In this document: piece by piece, positions 55,373 through 64,000 of the stretch | How the letters are laid out: each line of letters opens with the position of its first letter | Position numbering within the stretch: the first letter of the stretch is position 1 | Origin: Actinacidiphila sp. DG2A-62 | Lineage (GTDB): Bacteria; Actinomycetota; Actinomycetes; Streptomycetales; Streptomycetaceae | NCBI RefSeq assembly: GCF_035825295.1 | Contig: NZ_JAYMGI010000002.1 | Location: 1,240,001 to 1,304,000 of the forward strand | Length of the DNA: 64,000 nt | Direction: 5' to 3' | The notes under the pieces: model-generated | The model's database searches: none | The model's input: only the letters and a program-made list of their open reading frames with translations | What the model was told of the DNA's origin: nothing | Made by a program: the position numbers and the translations under genes

Positions 55373-56392
55373 TCACAGGATCGCGAGGATGTCCAGGCAG
55401 AAGACCAGCGTCGCGTTGGCCGGGATGCCGCTGCCGCTCGGCGGCTGGGCGCCGTAGGCGACGTCGGGCGGGGTCACCAGCATCACCCGGCTGCCGGCCT
55501 TCTTGCCGGCCAGGCCCTGCTGCCAGCCCTTGATGAGCTGCGCCAGCGGGAACGCGGCGAGTTCCCCGCTCCGGTAGGTGGCGTCGAACTCCTTGCCGGT
55601 GTCCCAGACCACGCCCTTGTACTGCAGCAGCAGCGTGTCGCTGGCCTTGACCACCGCGCCGTCGCCCTCGATGACGTAGTTCGAGACCAGCTTGGCGGGG
55701 GGCTTGACGCCCTTGGGCACGGTGATGTCCGGGGCCTTGCCGTCGGTGTTGGCGCCGACCGTGGGCAGCTTCTTGTCCGACTGCGGGACCTTCGTGCCGG
55801 TGGCCGAGCTCTTGCCGTTGAACCGCTGGAGGACGTCGACCACGAAGACCAGGGTGTCGGTGCCCTTGATGCCGGCCTGCGCGTTGCCGGAGCTGCCGTA
55901 GCCCAGGGACGGCGGGATGGCCATCTCGACCCGGCTCTTGACCTTCTTGCCGACCAGGGCCTTGTCCCAGCCGGGGATGACCTTCCCCTTGCCGATCACA
56001 TTGGTGTACGGGCCGCGGCCGAAGGAGGTGTCGAAGACCTTCGCCGAGTCCCAGATCTGGCCGAGGTAGTTGACCTGGATGTAGTCGCCGGCGGCGATGA
56101 CCGGGCCGCCGCCGGCGACGACGGTCTTGACCGCGAGGTCCGTCGACGGGGTGCCGGTGCCCTTGGCGACGGTGGGCTTCTGGCCGAAGGCCGTGCCGGC
56201 GGTGATGGCCGGCACCGGGCCGTCGACGATCTTCGGGGCGGCGGTGGCGGACGCAGACGGCGTGGCGCCGGTCGAACCCGAGGGCGTCGGCGACGAGGAC
56301 GACGCCGAGTCGCTCCCCTTGTCGTCGTCGCCGCAGCCGGCGGCGGTGAGCATCAGCGCGGGTACGGCGAGCAGAACGGAGCGTCGGCGCAC
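55373..56392 (-). CDS. Lipoprotein with two FKBP-type isomerase domains
   Basis: A 339-residue protein with a lipobox (LTAAGC, Cys 20), a Ser/Thr/Pro-rich tether, and two FKBP domains: the first with QVNYLGQIWDSAKVFDTSF and GWDKALVGKKV, the second with LLQYKGVVWDTGKEFDATY and GWQQGLAGKKAG. It is anchored outside the membrane and likely helps fold exported proteins. Active-site aromatic residues are mostly kept in both domains. Confidence 0.94.
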   Translation of the reverse strand: MRRRSVLLAVPALMLTAAGCGDDDKGSDSASSSSPTPSGSTGATPSASATAAPKIVDGPVPAITAGTAFGQKPTVAKGTGTPSTDLAVKTVVAGGGPVIAAGDYIQVNYLGQIWDSAKVFDTSFGRGPYTNVIGKGKVIPGWDKALVGKKVKSRVEMAIPPSLGYGSSGNAQAGIKGTDTLVFVVDVLQRFNGKSSATGTKVPQSDKKLPTVGANTDGKAPDITVPKGVKPPAKLVSNYVIEGDGAVVKASDTLLLQYKGVVWDTGKEFDATYRSGELAAFPLAQLIKGWQQGLAGKKAGSRVMLVTPPDVAYGAQPPSGSGIPANATLVFCLDILAIL

Positions 56393-56476
56393 GGGGTGTC
56401 CTCGTTACGGGTCGTCGGGTGTGGGGCTGGCGGGTCGCGAGTGCCGCCCCACACCCTACGGTGTGCCGTCGCGCGG

Positions 56477-57838
56477 TCACATCCCGGCGATGAGCTTCTC
56501 CACCCGGTCGTCCACGGACCGGAACGGGTCCTTGCACAGCACGGTGCGCTGCGCCTGGTCGTTGAGCTTCAGGTGCACCCAGTCGACGGTGAAGTCGCGG
56601 CGCTGCTCCTGGGCGCGGCGGATGAAGTCGCCGCGCAGCCGGGCCCGGGTGGTCTGCGGGGGCACCGACTTGGCCTCGAAGATCTTCAGGTCGCTGCAGA
56701 TCCGCTTGGCCTGGCCCTTGCGCTCCAGCAGGTAGTAGAGCCCGCGGCGCCGGTGGATGTCGTGGTAGGCGAGGTCTATCTGTGCGACCCTGGGGTGGGA
56801 CATGGTGATGTTGTCCCGGTTCCGGTAGCGCTCGATCAGCTGGTACTTCATCACCCAGTCGATCTCGGTGCCGATCTTCGCCAGGTCGCCGCTGCCGATG
56901 GCGTCCAGGGTGCGGCCCCACAGCTCCAGCACCTGCTCGATGACGCCGCTGCGGATGCCGCGGCGCTCGCAGAACTCCACCGCTTTGGAGTAGTACTCCT
57001 GCTGGATGTCCAGCGCGGAGGCCTCGCGGCCCGAGGCCAGGCGGACCTTGCGGCGGCCGGTGATGTCGTGGCTGACCTCGCGGATGGCCCGGATGGGGTT
57101 CTCCAGGGTGAGGTCGCGCATCACGGTGCCGGCCTCGATCATCCGCAGCACCAGGTCGGTGGCGCCGACCTTGAGCAGCATGGTGGTCTCGGACATGTTG
57201 GAGTCGCCGACGATGACGTGCAGCCTGCGGTAGCGCTCGGCGTCGGCGTGCGGCTCGTCGCGGGTGTTGATGATCGGGCGGGAGCGGGTGGTGGCGGAGC
57301 TGACGCCCTCCCAGATGTGCTCGGCCCGCTGGCTGACGCAGTAGACCGCGCCGCGCGGGGTCTGCAGCACCTTGCCCGCGCCGCACAGCAGCTGGCGGGT
57401 GACGAGGAACGGAATGAGGATGTCCGCCAGCCGGGAGAATTCGCCGTGCCGGGCCACCAGGTAATTCTCGTGGCACCCGTAGGAGTTGCCGGCCGAGTCG
57501 GTGTTGTTCTTGAACAGGTAGACGTCGCCGGCGATGCCCTCCTCGTGCAGGCGGCGTTCGGCGTCGACGAGAAGGCCTTCGAGGATGCGCTCCCCGGCTT
57601 TGTCGTGCGTGACGAGTTCGGTGACGTTGTCGCACTCCGGAGTGGCGTACTCCGGGTGCGAGCCCACGTCGAGGTAGAGCCGGGCACCGTTTTTCAGGAA
57701 GACGTTGCTGCTGCGGCCCCATGACACGACACGGCGGAAGAGGTACCGCGCCACCTCGTCAGGGGACAGGCGGCGCTGTCCCCTGAACGTGCATGTGACG
57801 CCGTACTCGTTCTCCAGCCCGAAAATGCGGCGGTCCAT
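56477..57838 (-). CDS. pafA: Pup-protein ligase PafA
   Basis: A 453-residue ligase of the carboxylate-amine ligase fold: [50 protein letters not shown] and [15 protein letters not shown]. It activates the C-terminal Glu of Pup with ATP and joins it to substrate lysines for the proteasome. ATG 57838; a MFS gene ends 9 bases upstream. Confidence 0.98.
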   Translation of the reverse strand: MDRRIFGLENEYGVTCTFRGQRRLSPDEVARYLFRRVVSWGRSSNVFLKNGARLYLDVGSHPEYATPECDNVTELVTHDKAGERILEGLLVDAERRLHEEGIAGDVYLFKNNTDSAGNSYGCHENYLVARHGEFSRLADILIPFLVTRQLLCGAGKVLQTPRGAVYCVSQRAEHIWEGVSSATTRSRPIINTRDEPHADAERYRRLHVIVGDSNMSETTMLLKVGATDLVLRMIEAGTVMRDLTLENPIRAIREVSHDITGRRKVRLASGREASALDIQQEYYSKAVEFCERRGIRSGVIEQVLELWGRTLDAIGSGDLAKIGTEIDWVMKYQLIERYRNRDNITMSHPRVAQIDLAYHDIHRRRGLYYLLERKGQAKRICSDLKIFEAKSVPPQTTRARLRGDFIRRAQEQRRDFTVDWVHLKLNDQAQRTVLCKDPFRSVDDRVEKLIAGM

Positions 57839-57847
57839 GTCTGAACA

Positions 57848-59095
57848 TTACGCCTGATGCGTGGTGCTGAAACGGGGTTGAGGGGCACGGTTTGGATCTT
57901 TTTCCGCACCGGTTTCGAGGTTTGCCGCCGTCAGGAAAGCGCCGGTGGAGAGCAGTACGACCGTGGCGGCGGCCCCGCCGGCCGCCGCCACGCCGAAGGC
58001 GGCGGCCGCTCCCCCGTGCTGCGCGGCGGCTCCGGCGACCGCGGTGCCCAGCGCCGAGCCGACGCCGATGGCGGTGACCACCCAGGAGAACGCCTCCGTC
58101 ACGGTGCCCGGCGGGGCGTGCCGGTCGACCACCAGGAAGGCGCAGGCCAGGGTGGGCGCGAGAAACAGGCCGGACAGGGCGGCCAGCGGCAGCATCCAGG
58201 GCAGGCCGGGGACTGCCGGCAGCGGCGGATAGCAGGCGGCCAGGCCCAGCGAGAGCAGCCGCAGCCGCCGCTCGGGCGGGCCGCTCCAGGAGCGGGCGCC
58301 GTAGCCGAGGCCGCCGGCCAGCGCGCCGAGGCCGTTGGCGGCCAGCACGTACGCCGCGGCGGGGCCGCCGCCGTGCGCGTCCCCGTAGGCGACGGCGGCC
58401 AGCGCGACCGCGCCGAGCGCGATGCCGACGAAGAAGCAGGCGCACAGCAGCACCGCCAGGCCCGCCGAGCGCAGCGCGCCGAGCCAGTGGGCCTCGCGCG
58501 GCTCGGCCCGCCAGGCCCGCGAGGGCGCGGCGGTCACCACGACCAGGGTGCCGGCGACGCCGAGCGCGCCGGTGAGCACGACGGCGGCGGCGTGCGAGGC
58601 GGCGGACGCGGCGAGGGTCACCAGCAGCGGGCCGACGGTGAACATCACCTCCTGGGCGGCGGCGTCCAGCGCGTAGGCCCGCTTCACCCGCTCCTGGTCG
58701 CGCAGCACGTCCGGCCACAGCGCGCGCAGGCCGCCCTCCAGCGGCGGGGTGGCGAGACCGGCCAGCAGCACGGCGGCGACGGCGAGCGGCAGCGGCGCGG
58801 GGCCGGTGGCCGCGAGCAGGCAGAAGCCGGCGGCGGACAGCAGCGCGGCGCCGGTCATCACGCGGGGCTGGCCGCGCTTGTCGACGGCCCGGCCGAGCAG
58901 CGGCTGCCCGGCGGCCACGGCGAGCCCGTAGAGCGCGGACAGGGTGCCGGCGGTGCCGTAGCCGGCGCCCTGCGAGCGCAGGAACAGCACGATGGCGAGC
59001 GCGGCCATCGCGTTGGGCAGCCGCCCGAGCAGGGTGCCGCCGAGCAGCCGCGCGGCGTGCCGCGTCCGCAGCAGGTCCCGGTATCCGCCGGCCAT
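57848..59095 (-). CDS. MFS transporter next to pafA
   Basis: A 415-residue membrane protein with about 12 hydrophobic segments and the MFS loop GRAVDKRGQPRVMTGAAL. It is conserved between pafA and a LacI-type gene in Streptomyces; its substrate is unknown. It is divergent from the LacI gene, whose product may control it. Confidence 0.92.
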   Translation of the reverse strand: MAGGYRDLLRTRHAARLLGGTLLGRLPNAMAALAIVLFLRSQGAGYGTAGTLSALYGLAVAAGQPLLGRAVDKRGQPRVMTGAALLSAAGFCLLAATGPAPLPLAVAAVLLAGLATPPLEGGLRALWPDVLRDQERVKRAYALDAAAQEVMFTVGPLLVTLAASAASHAAAVVLTGALGVAGTLVVVTAAPSRAWRAEPREAHWLGALRSAGLAVLLCACFFVGIALGAVALAAVAYGDAHGGGPAAAYVLAANGLGALAGGLGYGARSWSGPPERRLRLLSLGLAACYPPLPAVPGLPWMLPLAALSGLFLAPTLACAFLVVDRHAPPGTVTEAFSWVVTAIGVGSALGTAVAGAAAQHGGAAAAFGVAAAGGAAATVVLLSTGAFLTAANLETGAEKDPNRAPQPRFSTTHQA

Positions 59096-59279
59096 CTCTC
59101 CCCCAGGGTGCGCGGGTACGTGTTACGTATAACGTCCTGGGGTCATACGTACCATGTCGGCAGTCCGCGGTCCAGGCCGCGGCAGCGGGTCGCACGGCAG
59201 GCGATCCCACAGGCGGGCGTACGGGGGGCGTGCCCGCAGACGCACGGCGGACGGCGCACGGCGAGAAGGGCGGACGAGG

Positions 59280-60446
59280 GTGAGCGGGGACGGGACGCGG
59301 GCGGGCGGCGGCACGGCCGGGGCCGCGCGGCCGACGTCGCGCGACGTGGCGCGGGCGGCCGGCGTGTCGCAGGCGACGGTCTCCCTGGTGCTCGGCGGCA
59401 AGTGGCCCGGGCGGGTGTCGGCGGCGACGGCGGAGTCGGTGCGCGCGGCGGCCGGCGAACTGGGCTACCGGCCGAACCTCGCGGCGCGCAGCCTGCGGAC
59501 CGGCCGCACCCGCACCGCCCTGCTGGTCGTGCCCGCGCTCACCCACGAGTACTTCGCCCGGGTCTACGCGGGCGCCGCCGCGGTGGCCGCCGAGCACGGC
59601 TTCGGCGTGGTGCTCTACCCCTCGCCGGCCGGCGTGGGCCCGGCGCGCGACCCCTTCGGCTCCGCCCAGACGGCCATCGACGGCGTGATCGCCTCCTCGA
59701 TGGCCGCGGACGCGCTGGGCGGGATCGGCGGCGGGGGGCTGCCGCTGGTGATGCTCGACAGCGAGCCCGCGCCCGCCGTGGGCGGGGCGTCCGCGCCCGC
59801 GGCGGCGCCGGACCGGGCGGCGCCGGACCGGGCGGCGCCGCCGACGGTGAACCTCGCGGTGGCGGACGGCATGCGGCAGGTGGCGCGGCACCTGGTGGCG
59901 CTCGGGCACCGCCGGATCACCCATCTGGCGGCGGACGTGGACTCCTGGACGTTCCGGGTCCGGGCGCGAGCGGTGCGCGAGGTGCTGGACGCGGTGCCGG
60001 GGGCGCGGCTGGCCGAGGAGCGCTGCGCGCTGGACATGGGCGCGGCGCGGGAGGCGGCGCTGCGGGCCCTGCGCGGGCCGGGCGGCGCCGGCGGTGCGGA
60101 CGGGCGGCCCACGGCGCTGCTGTGCGACGGGGACCTGCTGGCCGCGGGGGCGTACAAGGCGGCGCGGGCGCTGGGGCTGCGGGTCCCGGAGGATGTGTCG
60201 GTGTCAGGGTTCGACGATCTGGTGCTCGCGTCGGCGTTGGAGCCCGAGCTGACCTCGGTGCGGCTCCCCGCGGAGGAGGTCGGGGCGCACGGCATGCGCG
60301 CGCTGCTCGCCCTCTTCGAGGGCGCGCCCGCCGCGCCGGTCGAGCTGCCCGTCCGCCTGGTCCCCCGCGGCAGCACTGCGCGTCCGCCCCGCCCTCCCGG
60401 CTGCCCCGTCCCGCCGTCCCGGGATCTCCCCCCGGCACCAGGTTGA
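59280..60446 (+). CDS. LacI-family transcriptional regulator
   Basis: A 388-residue regulator: helix-turn-helix TSRDVARAAGVSQATVSLVL (~19-40), hinge NLAARSLRTGRT, and a periplasmic-binding-like sensor domain (VSVSGFDDLVLASALEPELTSV). An Ala/Pro-rich insertion is present in the sensor and in the C-terminal tail. GTG 59280. The divergent gap 59096-59279 holds dyad GTTA-CGTA-TAAC at 59122-59133 and another TACGTA nearby, candidate operators for it and the MFS gene. Confidence 0.9.
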   Translation: MSGDGTRAGGGTAGAARPTSRDVARAAGVSQATVSLVLGGKWPGRVSAATAESVRAAAGELGYRPNLAARSLRTGRTRTALLVVPALTHEYFARVYAGAAAVAAEHGFGVVLYPSPAGVGPARDPFGSAQTAIDGVIASSMAADALGGIGGGGLPLVMLDSEPAPAVGGASAPAAAPDRAAPDRAAPPTVNLAVADGMRQVARHLVALGHRRITHLAADVDSWTFRVRARAVREVLDAVPGARLAEERCALDMGAAREAALRALRGPGGAGGADGRPTALLCDGDLLAAGAYKAARALGLRVPEDVSVSGFDDLVLASALEPELTSVRLPAEEVGAHGMRALLALFEGAPAAPVELPVRLVPRGSTARPPRPPGCPVPPSRDLPPAPG

Positions 60447-60447
60447 C

Positions 60448-60556
60448 CGCGCAGTTCCCCGCGCCCCTGAAAAACACGCCCAGCGCCGAGCTGACCAACG
60501 AGGCGGTCCAGCGCGACGCCGAGCGTCAAGCAACCAGGGGCGCGGGGAACTGCGCG
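60448..60556. repeat. 22-bp perfect inverted repeat of a common Streptomyces intergenic type
   Basis: Arms at 60448-60469 and 60535-60556 (core CAGGGGCGCGGGGAACTGCG) enclose 65 bases between the convergent LacI and prcA genes. Such a repeat is very common between genes in Streptomyces genomes; here it may also stop transcription from both sides. Confidence 0.85.
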
Positions 60557-60636
60557 ACAAACCACCCACCGGGAGAAGGTCCGGACGCACCCCCCAGGGG
60601 CAGCCCCGTGCGGTGTCAGGCGAACCGGGCTGGAGG

Positions 60637-61380
60637 CTACTCCTCGTCGGTGGGGTCGTCCGTCGCCGTCGTCGCGGCCGACTCCGTCTCCAGCAGACGG
60701 GACAGCTGGCGCCCCAGGATGCGCTTGAACTTCCGCTGCTGCGGCCGGGTGCGGTCCAGCACCGCGACCTCCAGCTGCTCCGCGGTCAGCCGCCGGTCGC
60801 CGCCGTTGTTGTCCCGGCTGAGCGACTCGACCGCCAGGGACAGCGCCTCCGCGAGCGTGAGCCCGTCCCGGTGCCGCTGGTCCAGGAAGCTGCCGATCTG
60901 GTCGGAGTTGCCGCCGACCGCGACCGCGCCGTGCTCGTCCACGATGGACCCGTCGTGCGGCAGCCGGTAGATCTGGTCGTCCTCGGGGGCCGCGCCCACC
61001 TCCGCGACGATCAGCTCGACCTCGTACGGCTTCTCGCCGACGCTGGAGAAGATGGTGCCGAGGGTCTGCGCATACACGTTGGCCAGGCCGCGCGCGGTCA
61101 CGTCGTCGCGGTCGTAGGTGTAGCCGCGCAGGTCGGCGTAGCGGACGCCGCCGATGCGCAGGTTCTCGAACTCGTTGTACTTGCCGACCGCCGCGAAGGC
61201 GATCCGGTCGTAGATCTCGCTGACCTTGTGCAGGGCGCGGGAGGGGTTCTCGGCGACGAAGACGATGCCGTCGGCGTACTGGAGCACGACGACGCTGCGG
61301 CCGCGCGCGATGCCCTTGCGGGCGTACTCGGCGCGGTCGGCCATGGCCTGCTGAGGTGAGACGTAGAACGGCGTGGACAC
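60637..61380 (-). CDS. prcA: 20S proteasome alpha subunit PrcA
   Basis: A 247-residue alpha subunit: N-terminal [38 protein letters not shown] region and an acidic tail ending TDDPTDEE, the gate/adaptor end. It forms outer rings of the core particle. GTG 61380. It lies 95 bases after prcB. Confidence 0.97.
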   Translation of the reverse strand: MSTPFYVSPQQAMADRAEYARKGIARGRSVVVLQYADGIVFVAENPSRALHKVSEIYDRIAFAAVGKYNEFENLRIGGVRYADLRGYTYDRDDVTARGLANVYAQTLGTIFSSVGEKPYEVELIVAEVGAAPEDDQIYRLPHDGSIVDEHGAVAVGGNSDQIGSFLDQRHRDGLTLAEALSLAVESLSRDNNGGDRRLTAEQLEVAVLDRTRPQQRKFKRILGRQLSRLLETESAATTATDDPTDEE

Positions 61381-61475
61381 CGGCTAACCGTGCCTTTCTG
61401 CTGTCGGCGCTGGGGACCCCACCGGCCGGGAGGGCCGGTGGGCGGGGCTGCGGACGTGCTCCGGAGGACCGGCCG

Positions 61476-62324
61476 TCACAGCACCTCGGCCTGTGGTCCG
61501 TCGGGGTTCTCCAGCCGCCCGTCGAGCACCGAGCGGGCGATCTGGGCGATCTCCTCCTCGGGCAGCCGGCGGAAGCCGTCCTCGCTGATGGCGGCGACGA
61601 TGGGGTAGATCCTGCGGGTGAGGTCGGGGCCGCCGGTGGCCGAGTCGTCGTCCGCCGCGTCGTAGAGCGCCTGGACGACCGCGGTGACGGTCTGCCGCTC
61701 GCCGGCGTCCTTGCGGTAGAGCTTCTTCAGCGCGCCGCGGGCGAAGACGGAGCCGGAGCCGGTGGCCGAGAAGTTCAGGTCCTCGCTGCGGCCGCCGGTG
61801 ACGTCGTAGGAGAAGATCCGGCCCTTGCCGCGCTCGGTGTCGTACCCGGCGAACAGCGGCACCACGGCCAGGCCCTGCAGGGCCATGCCGAGATTGCCGC
61901 GGATCATGGTGGACAGGCGGTTGGCCTTGCCCTCCAGGGAGAGCGTGGCGCCCTCGATCTTCTCGTAGTGCTCCAGCTCCAGCTGGAACAGCTTCACCAT
62001 CTCCACGGCGAGGCCCGCGGTGCCGGCGATGCCGACGGCGGAGAACTCGTCGGCGGGGAACACCTTCTCGATGTCGCGCTGCGCGATCACGTTGCCCATG
62101 GTGGCGCGGCGGTCGCCGGCGATGATCACGCCCTCGTCGTAGACCGCGGCCACGATCGTGGTGCCGTGCGGGAGTTCGACGGCTCCCTTCAGCGGCGGCA
62201 GCGCGCGGTTCCCCGGCAGCAGCTCGGGCGAGTGCTCGCCCAGGAAGTCCAGGAACGACGACGAGCCCGGCGTCAGGAAGGCCGCCGGCAGACGCCCGGT
62301 GGTGCTGCGAGTGTTGGCTTCCAC
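61476..62324 (-). CDS. prcB: 20S proteasome beta subunit PrcB
   Basis: A 282-residue beta subunit with a 54-residue propeptide cut at HG/TTIVA, giving the catalytic N-terminal Thr 55. [16 protein letters not shown] and [16 protein letters not shown] follow as in other actinobacterial PrcB. GTG 62324. It degrades pupylated proteins with PrcA and the Mpa/ARC ATPase, which is not in this window. Confidence 0.98.
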   Translation of the reverse strand: MEANTRSTTGRLPAAFLTPGSSSFLDFLGEHSPELLPGNRALPPLKGAVELPHGTTIVAAVYDEGVIIAGDRRATMGNVIAQRDIEKVFPADEFSAVGIAGTAGLAVEMVKLFQLELEHYEKIEGATLSLEGKANRLSTMIRGNLGMALQGLAVVPLFAGYDTERGKGRIFSYDVTGGRSEDLNFSATGSGSVFARGALKKLYRKDAGERQTVTAVVQALYDAADDDSATGGPDLTRRIYPIVAAISEDGFRRLPEEEIAQIARSVLDGRLENPDGPQAEVL

Positions 62325-62434
62325 GCGATTCCTTCCACACGATCTTGGCAGACGGTACGGACCCTACCCGCGGCCCGGAAATCCATCCGCCCCGCGCACC
62401 GGTGGGGTTGCGGGGCGGACGGAAGGGTGAGCGG

Positions 62435-62653
62435 CTACTCGCCGCCCTTCTGGACGAAGGACCGAACGAAGTCCTCCGCGTTCTCCTCCAGGACGTCGTC
62501 GATCTCGTCCAGGACGGAGTCCACGTCGTCCGAAAGCTTCTCCTGGCGCTCCTTGAGGTCCTCCGCGGCCTGAGCGTCCTGCTGGACCTCCTCGACCTCC
62601 TCGGTGGAACGCGTTGCCCGCTGCTGTCCGCCGTCACTGTCCCTGGTGGCCAT
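62435..62653 (-). CDS. pup: Prokaryotic ubiquitin-like protein Pup
   Basis: A 72-residue disordered protein ending in VRSFVQKGGE. The C-terminal Glu is already present, so no Dop deamidation is needed, as usual in Streptomyces. ATG 62653 matches the family start MATRD; the GTG at 62662 is less likely. Confidence 0.98.
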   Translation of the reverse strand: MATRDSDGGQQRATRSTEEVEEVQQDAQAAEDLKERQEKLSDDVDSVLDEIDDVLEENAEDFVRSFVQKGGE

Positions 62654-62799
62654 GTCCCTCACCCCGCTCGGTTGCGTGACCTACAAGATCAGACCCTACA
62701 AGGAGGGTCCGACTCAGGCCCTCGAATACTCAACGTCCGAGTGCTACCCGGTTGATTCCCGGTTCCGGGCCGCTTCAGCCCCGTCCGGGCCCGCGAAGA

Positions 62800-64000
62800 T
62801 CAGCCCCCGGACAGGATGCGCACCAGTTCCTCGGCGGTGCGGCAGCGGTCCAGCAGCTCCTTCACGTGGTTGCGGGTGCCGCGCAGTGGCTCCAGGGTGG
62901 GCACCCGTTGCAGGGAGTCACGGCCGGGCAGGTCGAAGATCACCGAGTCCCAGGAGGCGGCGGCCACGTCGTCGGCGTACTGCTCCAGGCAGCGGCCGCG
63001 GAAGTAGGCCCTGGTGTCCTCCGGGGGCTTGTCCACGGCCCTGAGCACCTCCGGCTCCTCCAGGACCCGCTGAATGCGCCCGCGGGCCGCCAGACGGTTG
63101 TACAGGCCCTTGTCGGGCCGCACGTCGGCGTACTGCAGGTCGACCAGGTGCAGCCGGGCGGCGTCCCAGCCGAGGCCGTCACGGCGCCGGTAGCCCTCCA
63201 GCACCTCCAGCTTCGCCACCCAGTCCAGCTCGCCCGACAGGCTCATCGGGTCGTTCTCCAGCCGGTTGAGCACGTCCTCCCAGCGGGCCAGCACGTCCTT
63301 GGTCTGCTCGTCCGCGTCGGAGCCGTAGCGCTCCTCGGTGTACTTGCGGGCCAGCTCGTAGTACTCCATCTGGAGCTGCACCGCGGTCAGCGTGCGGCCG
63401 TTGCGGAGCGTGACGAGCTGTCGCAAGCCGGGGTCGTGCGAGACCTCGTGCAGGGTGCGGACCGGCTGGTCCACCGCGAGGTCGACCTTGATGAAGCCGT
63501 CCTCGATCATGGACAGCACCAGTGCGGTGGTGCCGAGCTTGAGGTAGGTGGAGATCTCGGACAGGTTGGCGTCGCCGATGATGACGTGCAGCCTGCGGTA
63601 CTTCTCGGCGTCGGAGTGCGGCTCGTCCCGGGTGTTGATGATGGGCCGTTTGAGGGTGGTCTCCAGGCCGACCTCGACCTCGAAGTAGTCGGCGCGCTGG
63701 CTGAGCTGGAAGCCGTCCTCGTGGCCGTCCTGGCCGATGCCGACCCGGCCCGCGCCGGTGACCACCTGGCGGGAGACGAAGAACGGCGTCAGGTGCCGCA
63801 CGATGTCGGAGAAGGCGGTCTCCCGCTTCATCAGGTAGTTCTCATGGGTGCCGTAGGAGGCGCCCTTGTTGTCGGTGTTGTTCTTGTACAGGTGGATCGG
63901 CTGGGCGCCGGGGATCTGGTCGGCCCGCAGCGCCGCCTCGGCCATGATCCGCTCGCCGGCCTTGTCCCACAGCACCGCGTCGCGCGGGTTGGTCACCTCG
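62800..64000 (-). CDS. dop: Pup deamidase/depupylase Dop, C-terminal part
   Basis: The last 400 residues of Dop; the start is beyond the right edge. Visible: [53 protein letters not shown] and [19 protein letters not shown]. It has PafA-like fold but acts on Pup as a hydrolase; the Asp that marks Dop is upstream of the window. It precedes pup in the usual order. Confidence 0.95.
   Translation of the reverse strand, partial: EVTNPRDAVLWDKAGERIMAEAALRADQIPGAQPIHLYKNNTDNKGASYGTHENYLMKRETAFSDIVRHLTPFFVSRQVVTGAGRVGIGQDGHEDGFQLSQRADYFEVEVGLETTLKRPIINTRDEPHSDAEKYRRLHVIIGDANLSEISTYLKLGTTALVLSMIEDGFIKVDLAVDQPVRTLHEVSHDPGLRQLVTLRNGRTLTAVQLQMEYYELARKYTEERYGSDADEQTKDVLARWEDVLNRLENDPMSLSGELDWVAKLEVLEGYRRRDGLGWDAARLHLVDLQYADVRPDKGLYNRLAARGRIQRVLEEPEVLRAVDKPPEDTRAYFRGRCLEQYADDVAAASWDSVIFDLPGRDSLQRVPTLEPLRGTRNHVKELLDRCRTAEELVRILSGG

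Overview
The window is very GC-rich, densely coded DNA from an actinomycete, almost certainly Streptomyces or a close relative. The evidence is strong third-position GC bias, GTG starts with GGAGG-type ribosome binding sites, an intact pupylation/proteasome locus (dop, pup, prcB, prcA, pafA, pafB, pafC) beside tatA/tatC and a HelY-type helicase, a CebR-type cellulase operator, an IdeR/DmdR-type iron box, and an intergenic inverted repeat of a kind I recall as common in Streptomyces.

Layout. 0-0.5 kb: the start of an ECF sigma factor, translationally coupled to a DGPF/YCII protein. 0.7-2.25 kb: a secreted M28-like peptidase with altered metal-site residues. 2.4-40.8 kb: a biosynthetic gene cluster. 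40.8-46.7 kb: a secreted cellulase, a siderophore-interacting protein, a DrrAB-type exporter and a PadR regulator. 46.9-64 kb: conserved housekeeping genes (helicase, lipid kinase, Tat translocase, PafBC, FKBP-type isomerases, PafA, an MFS protein, a LacI regulator, the 20S proteasome, Pup, Dop).

The cluster looks like a small NRPS-PKS hybrid heavily tailored by oxidative enzymes. A translationally coupled core reads NRPS (A1-PCP-C-A2-PCP, with A1 predicted to load serine), then PKS (KS-AT-KR-ACP), then an 805-residue LanB-like protein of a size that suggests the elimination domain is missing. Around it are two ATP-grasp ligases, a stand-alone carrier protein plus adenylation enzyme, two stand-alone condensation proteins, PhyH and TauD dioxygenases, a heme-oxygenase-like diiron oxidase candidate, a PPOX flavoprotein, a cyclase, an epoxide hydrolase, a P450, two further flavoenzymes, a VOC protein, and ABC and MFS exporters. 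I see no thioesterase or reductase release domain and cannot name the product.

The strongest new signal is regulatory. One promoter-like motif, TGTCC(A/T)-N14-GTTCGTCG, occurs with exactly the same spacing five times on the minus strand. It lies upstream of the DGPF/sigma pair, the ABC exporter, the VOC/ATP-grasp operon and the second DGPF gene heading the NRPS-PKS operon, and once between convergent genes pointing antisense. A sixth copy with a weaker -35 precedes the condensation/dioxygenase/diiron-oxidase operon. This suggests that the sigma factor at the left edge directs the cluster.

Three genes (PKS, a condensation protein and the housekeeping helicase) each carry a one-base frame break, and the first ABC gene has an in-frame TGA near its likely start. 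Because one break is in a conserved housekeeping gene, sequencing or assembly indels are the simplest explanation.
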